From the NCBI GenBank assembly GCA_030035585.1, contig CM057464.1, forward strand, positions 79,282,919 to 79,346,918: a stretch of 64,000 nt of DNA, read 5' to 3'. Of this stretch, positions 11,670-22,094 are shown one piece after another. The DNA is from Dugong dugon (Eukaryota; Chordata; Mammalia; Sirenia; Dugongidae). A program made the translations under genes and the position numbers. The number at the start of each line of letters is the position of its first letter. Positions within the stretch are counted from its first letter, which is position 1. The notes under the pieces were generated by a model that was given only the letters and a program-made list of their open reading frames with translations, was not told the origin of the DNA and did not search any database.

Positions 11670-11965
11670 TACAGGCAGCCCCTGGATTATGAACAAGTTC
11701 CGTTCCTAAATCTGTCTTTAAGTTGAATTTGTACATAAGTTGGAACAGTTAGGTATGGTCCATATCTAACAGCAGTTAGTCAAATGTTTGTTCTTAGAAT
11801 GTAGGATATAGTTTACATTTTTATTCATAAAAATCATTAAAGAAACACTTCCAGGTACACTAAAATATCCTTAACATAATAATACTGTAATAATGTTTTG
11901 ATGCACATCGCAAAGTAGTGCCCATTTGTTATTATGAATCATTGTATGTACTTTCTCCACAGTTG
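11670..11965. mobile_element. Tigger-like MITE copy 2, truncated
   Basis: It starts tacaggcagcccctgg and follows copy 1 through aacacttccaggtacac and cataataatactgtaat. It stops at the internal attgtatgtac region, so the second terminal repeat is missing. Confidence 0.65.
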
Positions 11966-12130
11966 AAAAGATACCTACTGGGCAAATGTTACCCAAAATA
12001 CTCAGAAGATTCTCTTCTGTAAAATCTTTGATACCAATTAGATACTTTATTTAGACTCAGAACTAAAAAATCTACATTGTACCACCAGCTCATTTCTGCT
12101 GGGTTTTGAACTCTCCTCAGCAGATTCAGG

Positions 12131-12641
12131 AAGGTCATGGATTGAATTGTGTCCTCCAAAAATATCTGTCAACTTAGCTAGGCCATGATTCCCAGTATTG
12201 TGTGATTGACCACCTTTTTGTTATCTAATGTGATTTTCCTATGTGTTGTAAATCCTATCTCTATGATATTAATGAGACAGGATTAAAGGTAGTTATGTTA
12301 ATGAGGCAGGACTCAATCTACAAGATTAGACTGTGTTTTAAATCAATCTCTTTTGAGATTTAAAAAAGAGAAGTGAGCAGAGAGACATGCAGACCTCATA
12401 CCACCAAGAAAGCAGTGCCGGGAGCATAGCACATCCTTTGGGCTTGAGGTTCCTGTGTGGAGAAGCTCCTAGACCAAGGGAAGATTGATAAAAGAAACTT
12501 CCTCCAGAGAGAAAGCCTTCTCTTAGAGCTGGTGCTCTGAATTTGGACTTCTAGCCTCCCAGACTGGGAGAATGAAGTTCTCTTTGTTAAAGCCACCCAC
12601 TTGTGGTATTTCTGTTCTCCCAGCACTAGATAACTAAGACA
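12131..12641 (+). mobile_element. MaLR-type solo LTR
   Basis: Opens ggtcatggattgaattgtg and closes gataactaagaca. It carries tgtcaacttagctaggcc, gacttctagcctcc and gttaaagccacccacttgtg. The same family appears antisense at 29596-30116 and 52710-53129. It is a single LTR without internal genes. Confidence 0.75.
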
Positions 12642-13079
12642 GGTAGGCTGGTGCTGGGGCCAGAGGGATCATTCCTCCATCATCTCCTCACCAGACATGT
12701 CAATCCCATGCACCAAGTATGAGGCCCTGCCTCCGGGTGCAAGGGAGACAGTGCTGCTCAGGATGTGCTAAGAGCTAGCCCAGGGCCCAGGGATTGGGCA
12801 GAGGATGCTTAGGGAAACCCAAATCCGAAGTTCTCCATGGACCCCCAGAAACCATATGGACATACAGAGGTCAAGAACCTAAGACTGCCCACCCCCACTT
12901 TCCAGCCACCAAAAGGCCAAGAGCTGCTGCAATAGTGAAATCCCACATGTGTAAGGTAAAGGAAACAAAAGCCCTGAGAGGTGCTGTGATTGCCCCGGGC
13001 TGCACAGCACGGAGTGTCTGCTGAGATAGAGTGGGGGCAGACCTGGGTAAGGGGGCACTGCAGAGGCCAGCCACTTGCC
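12642..13079. other. GC-rich intronic stretch
   Basis: The composition is clearly richer in G and C than the neighbours. A piece near 12950-13050 resembles a decayed MIR (aaggtaaaggaaacaaaag, then ccccgggctgcacagcac). No exon was recognised. Confidence 0.45.
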
Positions 13080-13340
13080 CAGCAAGGCACACTGACCGGT
13101 TGTACTCGAAGAACACGCAGAGCATGGAGGGGGGGCGCCTGCAACCCGGCCTCCCGCCGCCACCACCCGCAGGCCCACTACGCAGGGTAGAGCGGCACTG
13201 TTTGGAGCGCACGGACAGTGGGGTCGGCCCTTTCTGAGCTCCAAGGGAGGCAGGTGCACGTGGGCTCTCCGCTCCCTGATGCGGGCTGTGGCTTGGTGCC
13301 AAAGGACCCGGTGTGACACCTGCGAACGCGGGAGATATGC
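13080..13340. promoter_or_regulatory. Small intragenic CpG-rich island
   Basis: I count about 21 CpG dinucleotides in roughly 260 bp, with GC near 64%. This is far above the surrounding AT-rich intron and, by rough count, above the usual CpG-island observed/expected threshold of 0.6. Overlapping minus-strand frames of up to 240 codons here are explained by the scarcity of A/T-rich stop codons. It could be an alternative promoter or enhancer, or simply an unmethylated GC-rich patch; no TATA box or splice context was identified. Confidence 0.45.
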
Positions 13341-13374
13341 AGCCTTCGTGGGAGCCTGGGGCCAAATACTGCAA

Positions 13375-13480
13375 TCCCTGAGTTTCTGATTCATCAAAAA
13401 TTTGCATTTCTAACAAGCTCCCAGGTGATGCTGATGCTGCTTGCCCAGGGTTCACACTTGGGCTTCTACTGCTCAAAGGA
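13375..13480 (-). mobile_element. MER5-like hAT fragment
   Basis: It reads gagtttctgattcatc, then atttgcatttctaacaag, then cccaggtgatgctgatgctg. These are the phrases of the MER5A non-autonomous hAT element in antisense. Confidence 0.7.
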
Positions 13481-14713
13481 TTCAAACAAGTCTTCCCAAG
13501 ACTGGTAGTAATAGTACAAGAAATAAGTAAAGAGGGATATTGAGAAAAGATATTTTTGTAGAAAGGATGAGATGTTTGACGGCAGTTGCGCAATTTCTAT
13601 ACCTGCCTTTAGAAAAATTAACTGTGCAGCAAGATTATTTATGGGCAATGGAGATTCAATTGAAAGCACTCAGCTTATTCTCACTTGTGGCCTAACCTAT
13701 TTTATTCTTTTATTCTTAGTTCTGCTCCTCCTTCCCTCCATTCTTTCCTTCCTTACTTACTTCCTTTCCTGCCTCCCTCAATCCCTCCCTCCTTTCCCCA
13801 GTCAGTCTACAGTCTAAGATCACCAGAGACAAACCCGTAATCTAAAAAAGTCAGATTGCATTAAAGGAAACTGTACATCAGAGGAACTGTGGGATATCTC
13901 ACCTAACAAAGGAAATCTTAGAGTATTATAAGATTTGGGGGATGGGTGGAGTTTAGGTGAAATTTAAAAGAAGCAGTGTTTTGATAGGCTCAAAGCAAAG
14001 CAGAGCTGTGTGTAAAAGAGTCAATATCAAGTCTGGGCTCCAGACTAGACCCAGGGTTCTGTTTTTTTGGAAAATTGAAGCTGATATAGATGCAGAATGT
14101 TGTGTGCAGAAACCTATTATCTGAAGCTCTGCACCTGGGCTGTAAATCAAGGTTGTATCTTCGGGTCAAAGTGACTGACAGCATCCAGGCAAGGGTGGGA
14201 TGTTTAATTCTTACTAATATAATTTCGAACAGCAGAGCTTCTGATGGTCTATTATTTTAGAGAACAAAGCTTCTCAGCAAGTAAGAAAGCAGTAGTCCTT
14301 TAGGCAAGGGGGTTGTTATGACACTTTATACCTGCAGCATGACCTTGGAGAACTTCTGTTTCATGTTAACTTTGTAGCTCGTTTTATCCATGTTTGTTAT
14401 GTGTGGCAAATAGTCAGGAAAATTTTTACAATCTGAATTCATTCTAATTTTTTCCCCTCCCTTCCTTCTTTCTTTTTTTCTCTCCCTCTCTCTGTCCCTT
14501 CCTCCTTCTTTCCTTCTTCAACAAATTACCTTTAAAATGCTGCCTGCCGGGGAGACATCTGTAAACCTTGAGAGAACTGAATTTAAGGATCTCTGTATCT
14601 GTTGTCCTGAATTTTCATTTCCCTCTCCTTTCCTCACAGACCAAGCTATGCCCCATTCCTCCAACTTTCCCAAGGTTTTGTAGTACAATTTTCTAAGGAG
14701 TGTTCTCACTTTA
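13481..14713. other. Intronic sequence with two pyrimidine tracts
   Basis: C/T-rich low-complexity tracts lie at about 13724-13801 and 14455-14520. The remainder has no recognised repeat or exon. Confidence 0.55.
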
Positions 14714-14890
14714 GGAGTCCCTGGGTGGTACAAACAGTTAAGCACACGCTACTAGCTGAAAGGTTGGAGGTTCAAACTCACGCAGAGGCAACTTGGAAGA
14801 GAGATCACAGCCGTGAAAACCCTATGGGTTGCGGTTCTGCTCTGCAACACATTGGATTGCCGTCAGCTGGAATTGACTCAATGGCAACTG
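14714..14890 (+). mobile_element. AfroSINE
   Basis: Sense copy from ggagtccctgggtggtac to attgactcaatggcaact, with a complete tRNA-like head and a shortened middle. Confidence 0.9.
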
Positions 14891-15308
14891 TTATAATTTT
14901 TGTTTGATTCTCATTTTTCCTAATAGTTTGCAATTGTTTTGCTTCTCTCCACTTCAACTTTTAACCAAGTAGCCAATGCAGTTGTGGGACATCTTTGTCC
15001 ACTTGTAGCAAAAGTAGAAAAATACAGAGAGGCACTGAATTATTTGACTCCAGCAGCCACCATGTTCTCTATCCATGGGATATTCTTTATTGCAAAACTA
15101 AATTTTCACTATGGTGAAAGAGTCTTAGCCAGTTCCTCATTTTCCCAAGCATTGCTGTGCTAGGAAATGTAAACCATCATTCAGATTTTGCTTTTAAATC
15201 TGTTCTTGAGTTCCCTCAGTTATTTTCTGTTTTCTTTACATGCCAAGTGGAATACATTAAGACCTACATCCCACCTCCAAATCCAAAAATTTGTAGTTTT
15301 GAGGTCCT
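14891..15308. other. Intronic sequence, nothing recognised
   Basis: No repeat or exon was recognised between two AfroSINE insertions. Confidence 0.5.
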
Positions 15309-15319
15309 AAGCTATCTTT

Positions 15320-15523
15320 TAAAAAAAACCCAAACCCATGGCCGTTGAGTCAATTCCGACTCATAGAGACCCTATAGGTCAGAGTAGAATTGCCCCATGG
15401 GGTTTCCATAAATCTTTATGGAAGCAGACTGCCACATCTTTCTCATGCTGAGTGGCTGGTAGGTTCCAACCACCAACCTTTCAGTTAGCAGCCAAGTGCT
15501 TAACGTTGTACCACCTGGGCTCC
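15320..15523 (-). mobile_element. AfroSINE, antisense, with clear TSD
   Basis: Full-length antisense copy. The direct repeat aagctatcttt lies at 15309-15319 and again at 15524-15534, a perfect 11-bp target-site duplication that fixes both ends of the insertion. Confidence 0.95.
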
Positions 15524-15535
15524 AAGCTATCTTTA

Positions 15536-17055
15536 GCAACTTAAATTATGGGTGATTTAATAAACCAACTACAAGGTTTGGTGAAAGATCTTTCCTCCTA
15601 AAATTCTTAAGTAAGAACATAAAAGACAAGATTTTCTGATTATTTAAAATACATTCTTTGATGATTTATATAATTATCACTAGTTATCTTGTACAAAGAG
15701 CCGAAGGTATTTGGACTAGAAAATAGATGTCTTGGGAAAAAAATTCCTTATATGTATAGGAGAGGAAATAAATTTAATAACCTTAAATTACATAAGAAAA
15801 CAAGCCATCTTAGTATAATTTTCTCCCCTCAGATATTTATCTCCCAACTAGAAAGGTGGAGCTGCGAAGGGTGTATAAGAATAAATGAGATGTCTTGCTC
15901 TCATCGTATGAGGTGACTAAAGAATCATGAGATCAACAGGGAATGGAATGTCTGTTACCTGTAATAAGTACCTGAATAATTTGTAGTAACTGACCCCTAC
16001 CCTAAAATATTCAGTTTGTGGGGACATGGACACATGAAACAGCAAGACAAAGGTGCCAGGCAATTTCTTATACCGGTTTCCAGAAGGTACATGTTTCATA
16101 CACCCTTTCTTAATCACTAAAGACAAATTACAGGAGAACCCAGTAATTAGATTCTGCCTACTTTGAGTTATTAAATGCATAAGGAAAAGATTAGTTATGT
16201 CCAAGTAACATGCAATAAAAATAGTTTTAAACCAACATGGTTAAGTGTTAAGATTTCTAGAATTCCAAGTATTTATTCACATCATTTTAAGTCAAGGCCA
16301 AAAACTAATAAATCTTTTGTGGCTAATGATTTAAGCAAGTGATGCTAGCTTTCACATTCATTCTGTTTCCTTTACTTCATTCAGAATAAAGGCAGATCAG
16401 TCATTCTTGAACAAGTCAAGGAAGCTTTGCAAGAGGGAGAAATTGTTCCTGGCATGCTTTGTTTCCAGTTTAGACATTTCAATCAGATTCTTCCCAAATG
16501 CTGCCACTTGCTTCCATTTGAAATACCCTATATCATTTTTACAGAGCCAGTAAGGATCAGCTTTTGGGAACAGTGGGTTTAGGGTACAGTTGCAATCTAC
16601 TTACTAAGGTAAATTGATAATAATTAGACATAATTTGCTGTTATTTGTAAATGCTAGTTTATAATGGAGGGATGATAGACGCCAAGAGAGAATTCAAGAG
16701 ATGAGTGTTAAAATTAGGGGCTTTCAAAGTCCTGGAGACTCAGATTAAGTGGCAGTTGCCAAAACGACCTTCAAAGGAGTCCCATCCTCACTAACTGGCA
16801 GCTGACATGCTTTCATGAGTATGCGTATGCGATTCTAGTGTTTCTGTCAGAAGGGCCAGCTGTGTGTGCTGAACTCAAGGTCATTGCCACCCTCAAGGGG
16901 ACAATTCCAGGTCTTGGTGAATGCCTTTCTTCATTCTATTGTCAAGATATGAAGAAAGTCCTAATAGAAGGGAGAAGTAACATAAAAGGAAACCAGGTAG
17001 CACTGGACTTCAATATGTTTGAAAATATCAAGTCCTATGACAACAGGATGGAGTA
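15536..17055. other. Intronic sequence, nothing recognised
   Basis: About 1.5 kb without a nameable repeat or exon. A stretch near 16390-16560 has a modest open frame but no consensus splice borders in frame. Confidence 0.5.
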
Positions 17056-17510
17056 ATAGTTAACATTTATCGAGTATTTAAGGAGCGCTGGTGGTGCAGT
17101 AGTTAAAGTGCTCGACTGCTAACCAAAAGGTTAGTGGTTCAAACACACCAGCTGCTCCACAGAAGAAAGATGTGGTAGTCTGCTTCCATAAAGATTTACA
17201 GCCTTGGAAACCCTATGGGGCAGTTCTTCTCTGTCCTACAGGGTCGCTATGTTGGAATCAACTCGACTGCAGTGGGTTTGGTTTTGGGTTAGTTGCTTGG
17301 CTAAGCACTTAACATAATTATTTTACTTAATTGATTCACTTATTAGAACCATATAGAGTAAGTATTTTTATTTTACAGAGGAGAAAATGGAGGCTCCGAG
17401 AGTTTAAGTAATAGGCTAAAAGTCACTAGCTGCTAGGTGGCAGAACCTGAGTCTGAAAACAATCTGACACCAGAGCCTGTGCTCATACCACTGTCTGTGT
17501 AGCCGAGAAA
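17056..17510 (-). mobile_element. MIR SINE, antisense, split by AfroSINE
   Basis: The left piece taacatttatcgagtattt and the right piece ggctaagcacttaacataat, followed by agaggagaaaatggaggc and tcactagctgctaggtgg, form one antisense MIR. The AfroSINE at 17082-17290 splits it. Confidence 0.8.
17082..17290 (+). mobile_element. AfroSINE inside a MIR
   Basis: Sense copy from ggagcgctggtggtgcag to ctcgactgcagtgggtttg. The tail is a GGTTT-type variant instead of ACAACA. Confidence 0.9.
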
Positions 17511-17579
17511 GGGGACTAAGTGTCTGACTGGAGCTGTGTCACTCCCCACCACCAACACCACTGTCATCCCTGGTGCCTT

Positions 17580-17757
17580 GTTGCTGTTAGCTGCTATCAA
17601 GTTGACCCCCAACTCATGGCATCCCCTTGTATGTCCAAGTAGAACTACGCTCCATTGGGTTTTCAATGGCTGCTTTTTTGAAAGTCTATCACCAGGCCTT
17701 TTTTTCCAAGACACCTCTAGGTGGACTGGAACCTCCAACCTTTCAGTTAGCACATAG
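17580..17757 (-). mobile_element. AfroSINE variant, antisense
   Basis: Antisense and diverged: gttgctgttagctgctatc, then ctccattgggttttcaatgg, then ggaacctccaacctttcag. The head end is missing. Confidence 0.8.
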
Positions 17758-19266
17758 GACCCTCTATAAACCACGCACTAACATGTGTTCTCTCTCCACT
17801 AATTCATTCTCAGAGCTACATAGTAAGAGAAGCTAGATGACTAGCCAGGGTCCTGAGCTTGCAGATGGCAGAGGGTTTATAATCAGGTCGTTGGATTTCA
17901 GAGTCCACACTCTTATCCATGATGTGGTACTATTTTCTAATTTCTAATGCAGAAACATTATTTAAAGTACTTATGTAAGCATTGCATCTGTGACTAAATG
18001 ACAGAATGTTTTGATGACCTCCACGGGATCTCTGCTTCACTGAGTGGAAGACGTGCTTCTTTTACATTCAACAGCTTACTCCCCCCTTCCCTTGAATATA
18101 ATATTTTTAAAAACTGATTGATTTGTTATGTGCTTACAGTCCTTTTCAGATTATCTCTTACTGTGAAAGAACTGTTGAGCTCTCGCTTACATTTTGCCTA
18201 GTGCTGTGATATGCTTAAAACTGTTCTTTAAGACACTCTCCTGAGAATCAGCACTGATTATATATTCAAAGAAAAAGTTTCTGTGAGAGCCTCAGCGGAA
18301 TGAAATGATTTCATTGGAACTTGGCCTTGTTGGGTTAGCTGTGTTGCTTTCATGTTTCAAGTACATGACCTTCTGCATTCATGTTGAGGCAGAAGTCAGT
18401 GGAGGAGGTGGGGAGAGTGCTGCCAGGCCCAAGGTGGCACTTGATGGCAGCTCCTGTCTACAGGGATGTGCATCCCATCCTGGTTTCTATTCCTTGGCTT
18501 CTAATGATGAGTAGTCTGGTCATGGGTAGTGGCTGAGGACACCATAATAAGCATCTTCTTGATCAAATACACTGGGACTAGGATCCACCAGTTTATTTTC
18601 ACCAACTGCATTATAATAATTCAAAGCACACCCTGATTTTTTAAGTTTATGAGTCAGCTTTGTAGGGATCGACTGATCCTATGTTTCTATTTTATTTTTT
18701 TAAGACACAGTTGAATTTATTTTTCCCTTATATCACCCCCACCCATTTCACATGTACTTTTTTTAAGAGGTGATGGTAGCAGACACCACTTATCCCTAAG
18801 TCTCCCATTGGTACAGGGGTGGGGTGGTGTGGAATGCTGATTTGGAAGGGAAGGCAGGCAGGCCTGGGATGGAGCTGCGGAGGGTGTCCATTCTGCCGGG
18901 ATGCTCAGAGGCTGGGCGGTAGAAGGTAAAGCCCAGGCCAGAGGTTTCCAGACTATTCTCCTTTTTGAACACAGGGAGAGAGAATATGGCAATAAGATTG
19001 CTCACCCAAGCACAGTGTTCCCCCTTAATCTTCTTGGCTTGCAGTGACCTCTGTGGGGCATACGTTGGTGGATGGACTAGGTGGCTGCAGTCTGTGTCTG
19101 ACCTTTTTATATCAAGTACATTCCAAAGTCAGATGGAGTTTCCAACTTTAACCATGACTCCATGAGGTCTACCCTGCTCTCCCTATATTAAAAAGCATCC
19201 TAAATTAAAAAAAGCAACACTTCTGATCTTCCCATACCATGATCTATTCCTTCTTTTTCCATATAT
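17758..19266. other. Intronic sequence, nothing firmly recognised
   Basis: The stretch 17800-17930 resembles the end of a MIR (acatagtaagagaagctag). The rest is unassigned. The region 18770-18930 is moderately GC-rich without CpG enrichment. Confidence 0.45.
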
Positions 19267-19278
19267 TTTATCACCTTA

Positions 19279-19974
19279 TAACCCACAGCTGTTGAATAGA
19301 TTCTGGTTTCATAGCAACCTTGTGGGGTAATCCATACTGAAGGATGTGGCCTGACCCAAGCCATGGTATTTTCAGTCACCTCATATGCAAGCGAAAGCTG
19401 GGCAATGAATAAGGAAGACTGAAGAAGAATTGATGCCTTTGAATTGTGGTGTTGGTGAAGAATATTGAATATATCATGGACTGCCAAAAGAACGAACAAA
19501 TCTGTCTTGGAAGAAGTACAGCCAGAATGCTTCTTAGAAGGAAGGATTGTAAGACTTTGTCTGACGTACTTTGGACATGTTAGCAGGAGAAATCAGTCCC
19601 TGGAGAAGGACATCATGCTTGGTAAATAGCAGGGTCGGTGAAGAAGAGGAAGACCCTCAATGAGATGGATTGACACAGTGGCTGCAACAATGGACTCAAG
19701 CGTAACAATGATTGTGAGGATGGTGCAGGACTGGGCAGTGTTTTGTTCTGTTGTACATAGGGTTGCTACGAGTCAGAACTGACTCTAGGGTGCCTAACAA
19801 CAACAACAGCAACCCTATAGGCCAAAGCAGAACTGCTCCATAGAGTTTCCAAGGCTGTAAATCTTTATGGAAGCAGACTGCCACATCTTTCTTCTGAGGA
19901 GCCCGTGATGGGTTCAAACCGCTGACCTTTTGATTAGGAGCTGAGCGCTTTATCCACTGTGCCACCAGGGCCCC
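19279..19974 (-). mobile_element. AfroSINE, antisense, split by RTE
   Basis: The left part is 19279-19329 (aacccacagctgttgaatag...). The right part is 19808-19974 (caaccctataggccaaagc through gccaccagggcccc). The whole is flanked by a perfect 12-bp duplication tttatcacctta at 19267-19278 and 19975-19986. Confidence 0.9.
19330..19807 (+). mobile_element. RTE 3' end inserted in an AfroSINE
   Basis: The 3' coding end and tail of the RTE (ccatggtattttcagtcacc to ggtgcctaacaacaacaac). The SINE phrase agcaacct on the left recurs as agcaaccct on the right, the probable target-site duplication. In-frame stops show the coding remnant is dead. Confidence 0.85.
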
Positions 19975-19986
19975 TTTATCACCTTA

Positions 19987-20328
19987 GACTATCATATCAT
20001 TTACTTATTTATTATATTTATTGTTTATTGTCTGCCCTGCCACCCTCTCCCCCCAACTAAAATGTAAACTCACAAGTACAGTTCACTGTTCTTTATTTTG
20101 TTCATTGAAGCATCCCAAACACCTAATATAGCACCTAACATGTAGTAAGTGATCCATAAATAACGAACGAATGAACACTTCTGAATAAAAGCAAATTTTG
20201 ATAGTGTCAGGTTAGAGAGCAATACAGACAGCTGACTTTTGGAACTAGAAGTACATTCTTTAAAAGCTTTGTCCTTTCTCAAATATTTGAAACATGTAGA
20301 TATAGTACAAAAACTGTCCATGCCTTAC
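19987..20328. other. EYS intron 3' of the last exon in the window
   Basis: The first part of the downstream intron. An L2/MIR-type 3' tail (gcacctaacatgtagtaag, then ataaataacgaacgaatgaa) lies at about 20095-20175. The splice donor reads caag|gtaaggc on the minus strand at 20328-20327. Confidence 0.55.
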
Positions 20329-20473
20329 CTTGAAAGCCATTTTTAAAATCAGCTCCATATGGTAAGAGATCTGGGATGTATTCACTGTAGCCACCTACAT
20401 AAAATTGACTGATGATGTTGAGACCAATCAATCTTCCTGGGGAGATGACAGACTTATTTTTATGATCATCTAC
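20329..20473 (-). CDS. EYS: EYS coding exon, end of a laminin-G domain
   Basis: A 145-nt exon read on the minus strand. The acceptor is a T-rich tract ending ttgaag just before GTAGATGATC; the donor is TTTCAAG|GTAAGG. It opens at phase 0 directly after the LK that ends the previous exon and leaves at phase 1 with a split glycine codon. It encodes VDDHKNKSVISPG, then SQFYVGGYSEYIPDLLP and ADFKNGFQG. The tail FKNGFQG|(C) is the classic laminin-G ending before the disulphide cysteine, which would be in the next exon, outside the window. NKS is a possible N-glycosylation site. EYS is a secreted photoreceptor matrix protein needed for outer-segment organisation; human loss causes retinitis pigmentosa (RP25). 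Identification rests on remembered similarity to human EYS; other LamG genes fit less well. Confidence 0.92.
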
Positions 20474-20844
20474 CTTCAAAAGGAAAAAAAAAAAAAATCA
20501 AAACTTATTAAATAAGAGAATTAATTCCTCACAGTAAACTTTTAAAATATTCTTTTGTTATTTCACATTAACTTGGCATGAAAAATTTACAATGACCTGA
20601 ATTTTGAAGGGCAAAAAAAAAAAAAAAAAAAAGAAAAAGCCATGCCACTCAATTCTCTGCTTCTCTGCTGGTGTCTGTTACCATGGATGTATTATTAGAG
20701 CAGTCGTGATTTTGCATTTTAATCAAAATCTCAATTCTTCAAAGATTAGGAGTTGGCATCATGCTGGTTCCCAGGCTCCATCTAGCCTTGTCCCCACACC
20801 CACCCATTCTTAATACAACCACAAGAGTCATTTATTAAAAAATG

Positions 20845-21515
20845 GGACTCTGACCATGGTACCCTACCCCAATCTTAAACTTCTCAGTAGTTTTAAATTT
20901 AAACTTCTTAGCATGAATTTAAGCCGTTTGATGATATGGATTCTGTCTACCTGTAACTACATCTTTTGCTCCCTTCCACTTAAAAGCCACACTGTACTAA
21001 ATGCCTTCCTTAAGCCCACACTGTAGCCACTATTCTTTTTCCAAATTCCTATTTATTTAAGGAGTACCTCGGTGGTGCAATCGGTTAACATGCTTGGCCA
21101 CTAACCTTAAGGTTGGAAGTTCGATTCCATCCAAAGGTGCCTTGGGAGAGAAGCCTGGAGATCTACTTCTGAAAAATCAGCCACTGAAAACCCTGTGGGG
21201 CACAGGTCTACTCTGACACACATGGGATTGGCATGAGTCAGAATTTACTTGATAGCAACTGATAACATATTCAAAGCTATGCTTTAAATTTCATCTTTTC
21301 CAGAAGGTATTTCCTGAATGCTTCACTCCCACTCTTATCTGTATTAGGCACTACTGCTATTTATTCCCACACCACTGAATTCCAATTATCCTTCTATTTC
21401 TCTATTTTGTGCACTAGTCTGGGAGCTTCATACGGTAGGCAGCATGGCCTATTTGCCTCTGTACCTTAGCACAGATCCTACAATATAGTAGTCTCTCAAT
21501 AAGTTTGTGGGACAA
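20845..21515 (+). mobile_element. L2 LINE in the short EYS intron, split by AfroSINE
   Basis: The left part (gggactctgaccatggtac..., ttgatgatatggattctg, then cttccacttaaaagccac) and the right part (ccagaaggtatttcctgaatg, then gggagcttcatacggtag and ctctcaataagtttg) make one L2 3' region. Its end lies about 20 bp from the splice donor of the next EYS exon. Confidence 0.8.
21061..21268 (+). mobile_element. AfroSINE inside the L2
   Basis: Sense copy from ggagtacctcggtggtgc to ttgatagcaactgataac. Its middle (agatctacttctgaaaaatc) is of the subtype that also appears in the tRNA-Gly-headed SINE. Confidence 0.9.
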
Positions 21516-21535
21516 GTGAAGGCATGACCCTTTAC

Positions 21536-21702
21536 CTTCAGCCAGCCCATCTGGAAGAACCTCCCCAGATGGACTGTGTGTATTCCAAGGCTCAGATCAA
21601 GGGGCTTGCTCCTGATACTTGCTATGCCAGATCCCAGGTTATAGCTGTAAACCACACTGCCGTTCTGCAGACCCACTGCCAGGAAGTCATCGCCATCCAG
21701 TC
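21536..21702 (-). CDS. EYS: EYS coding exon, middle of a laminin-G domain
   Basis: A 167-nt exon on the minus strand. The acceptor is ...cttaatccag|GACTGG; the donor is CTGAAG|GTAAAG. It starts by completing a split glycine codon and ends exactly on a codon boundary, so it joins the neighbours in frame. The product reads LDGDDFLAVGLQNGSVVYSY, then NLGSGIASIRSKPLDLSLG, then IHTVHLGRFFQMGWLK. The DDFLAVGL-NG-VVYSYNLG pattern is the typical core of laminin-G beta-sandwiches. NGS is a possible N-glycosylation sequon. There are no stops or frameshifts. The downstream intron is only 1,062 bp and largely filled by L2 and an AfroSINE. Gene identity is inferred from remembered human EYS sequence, with strong agreement at both exon joins. 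Confidence 0.93.
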
Positions 21703-22080
21703 CTGGATTAAGAAGACACATGGAATATGAGGTGAGCTGGCTGGAACAGCCCTATTCCTTTCCTTATTGCTTGTGATGACAGCACAGGGGAAAAGATACT
21801 TGAAGCACCCGTCAGCCATCTTGTGACCATAATACAATAAGAATGAGGATGAAAAGTCAATGTGCTGAGGAAGGTGAAAATTTACAGCTCAAGTTAATTT
21901 CTCATTCAAAAATTTATACACATTTTGAGAAGCACCACACCATCCCTCCACAGCAAAGATCTGAAAAACTAAGCCAAATAGAGAAAATAGCAATCCTGAA
22001 ATCCTAAACATCAAATGAAGAGATAAAGAACTCAGCCAAACACCAAATGGAATAAGAAACTGACAGAGAACAGAGAGCGA
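21703..22080. other. Start side of the 24-kb EYS intron
   Basis: Sequence between the splice acceptor and the L1. Part of 21880-22080 (A-rich, reading sense) could belong to the L1 5' region, but I cannot place a boundary. Confidence 0.4.
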
Positions 22081-22094
22081 GGAGACATACATGG

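Noticed and set aside
12871..13593. 240-codon minus-strand open frame, with other long overlapping frames
   Set aside because: It spans a GC-rich CpG patch where stops are rare. Frames overlap in three phases, the end includes a MER5 fragment, and no domain or splice structure is seen.
16380..16600. Possible unannotated exon
   Set aside because: The open frame is short, has no splice-bounded match in frame and no similarity to known EYS segments.
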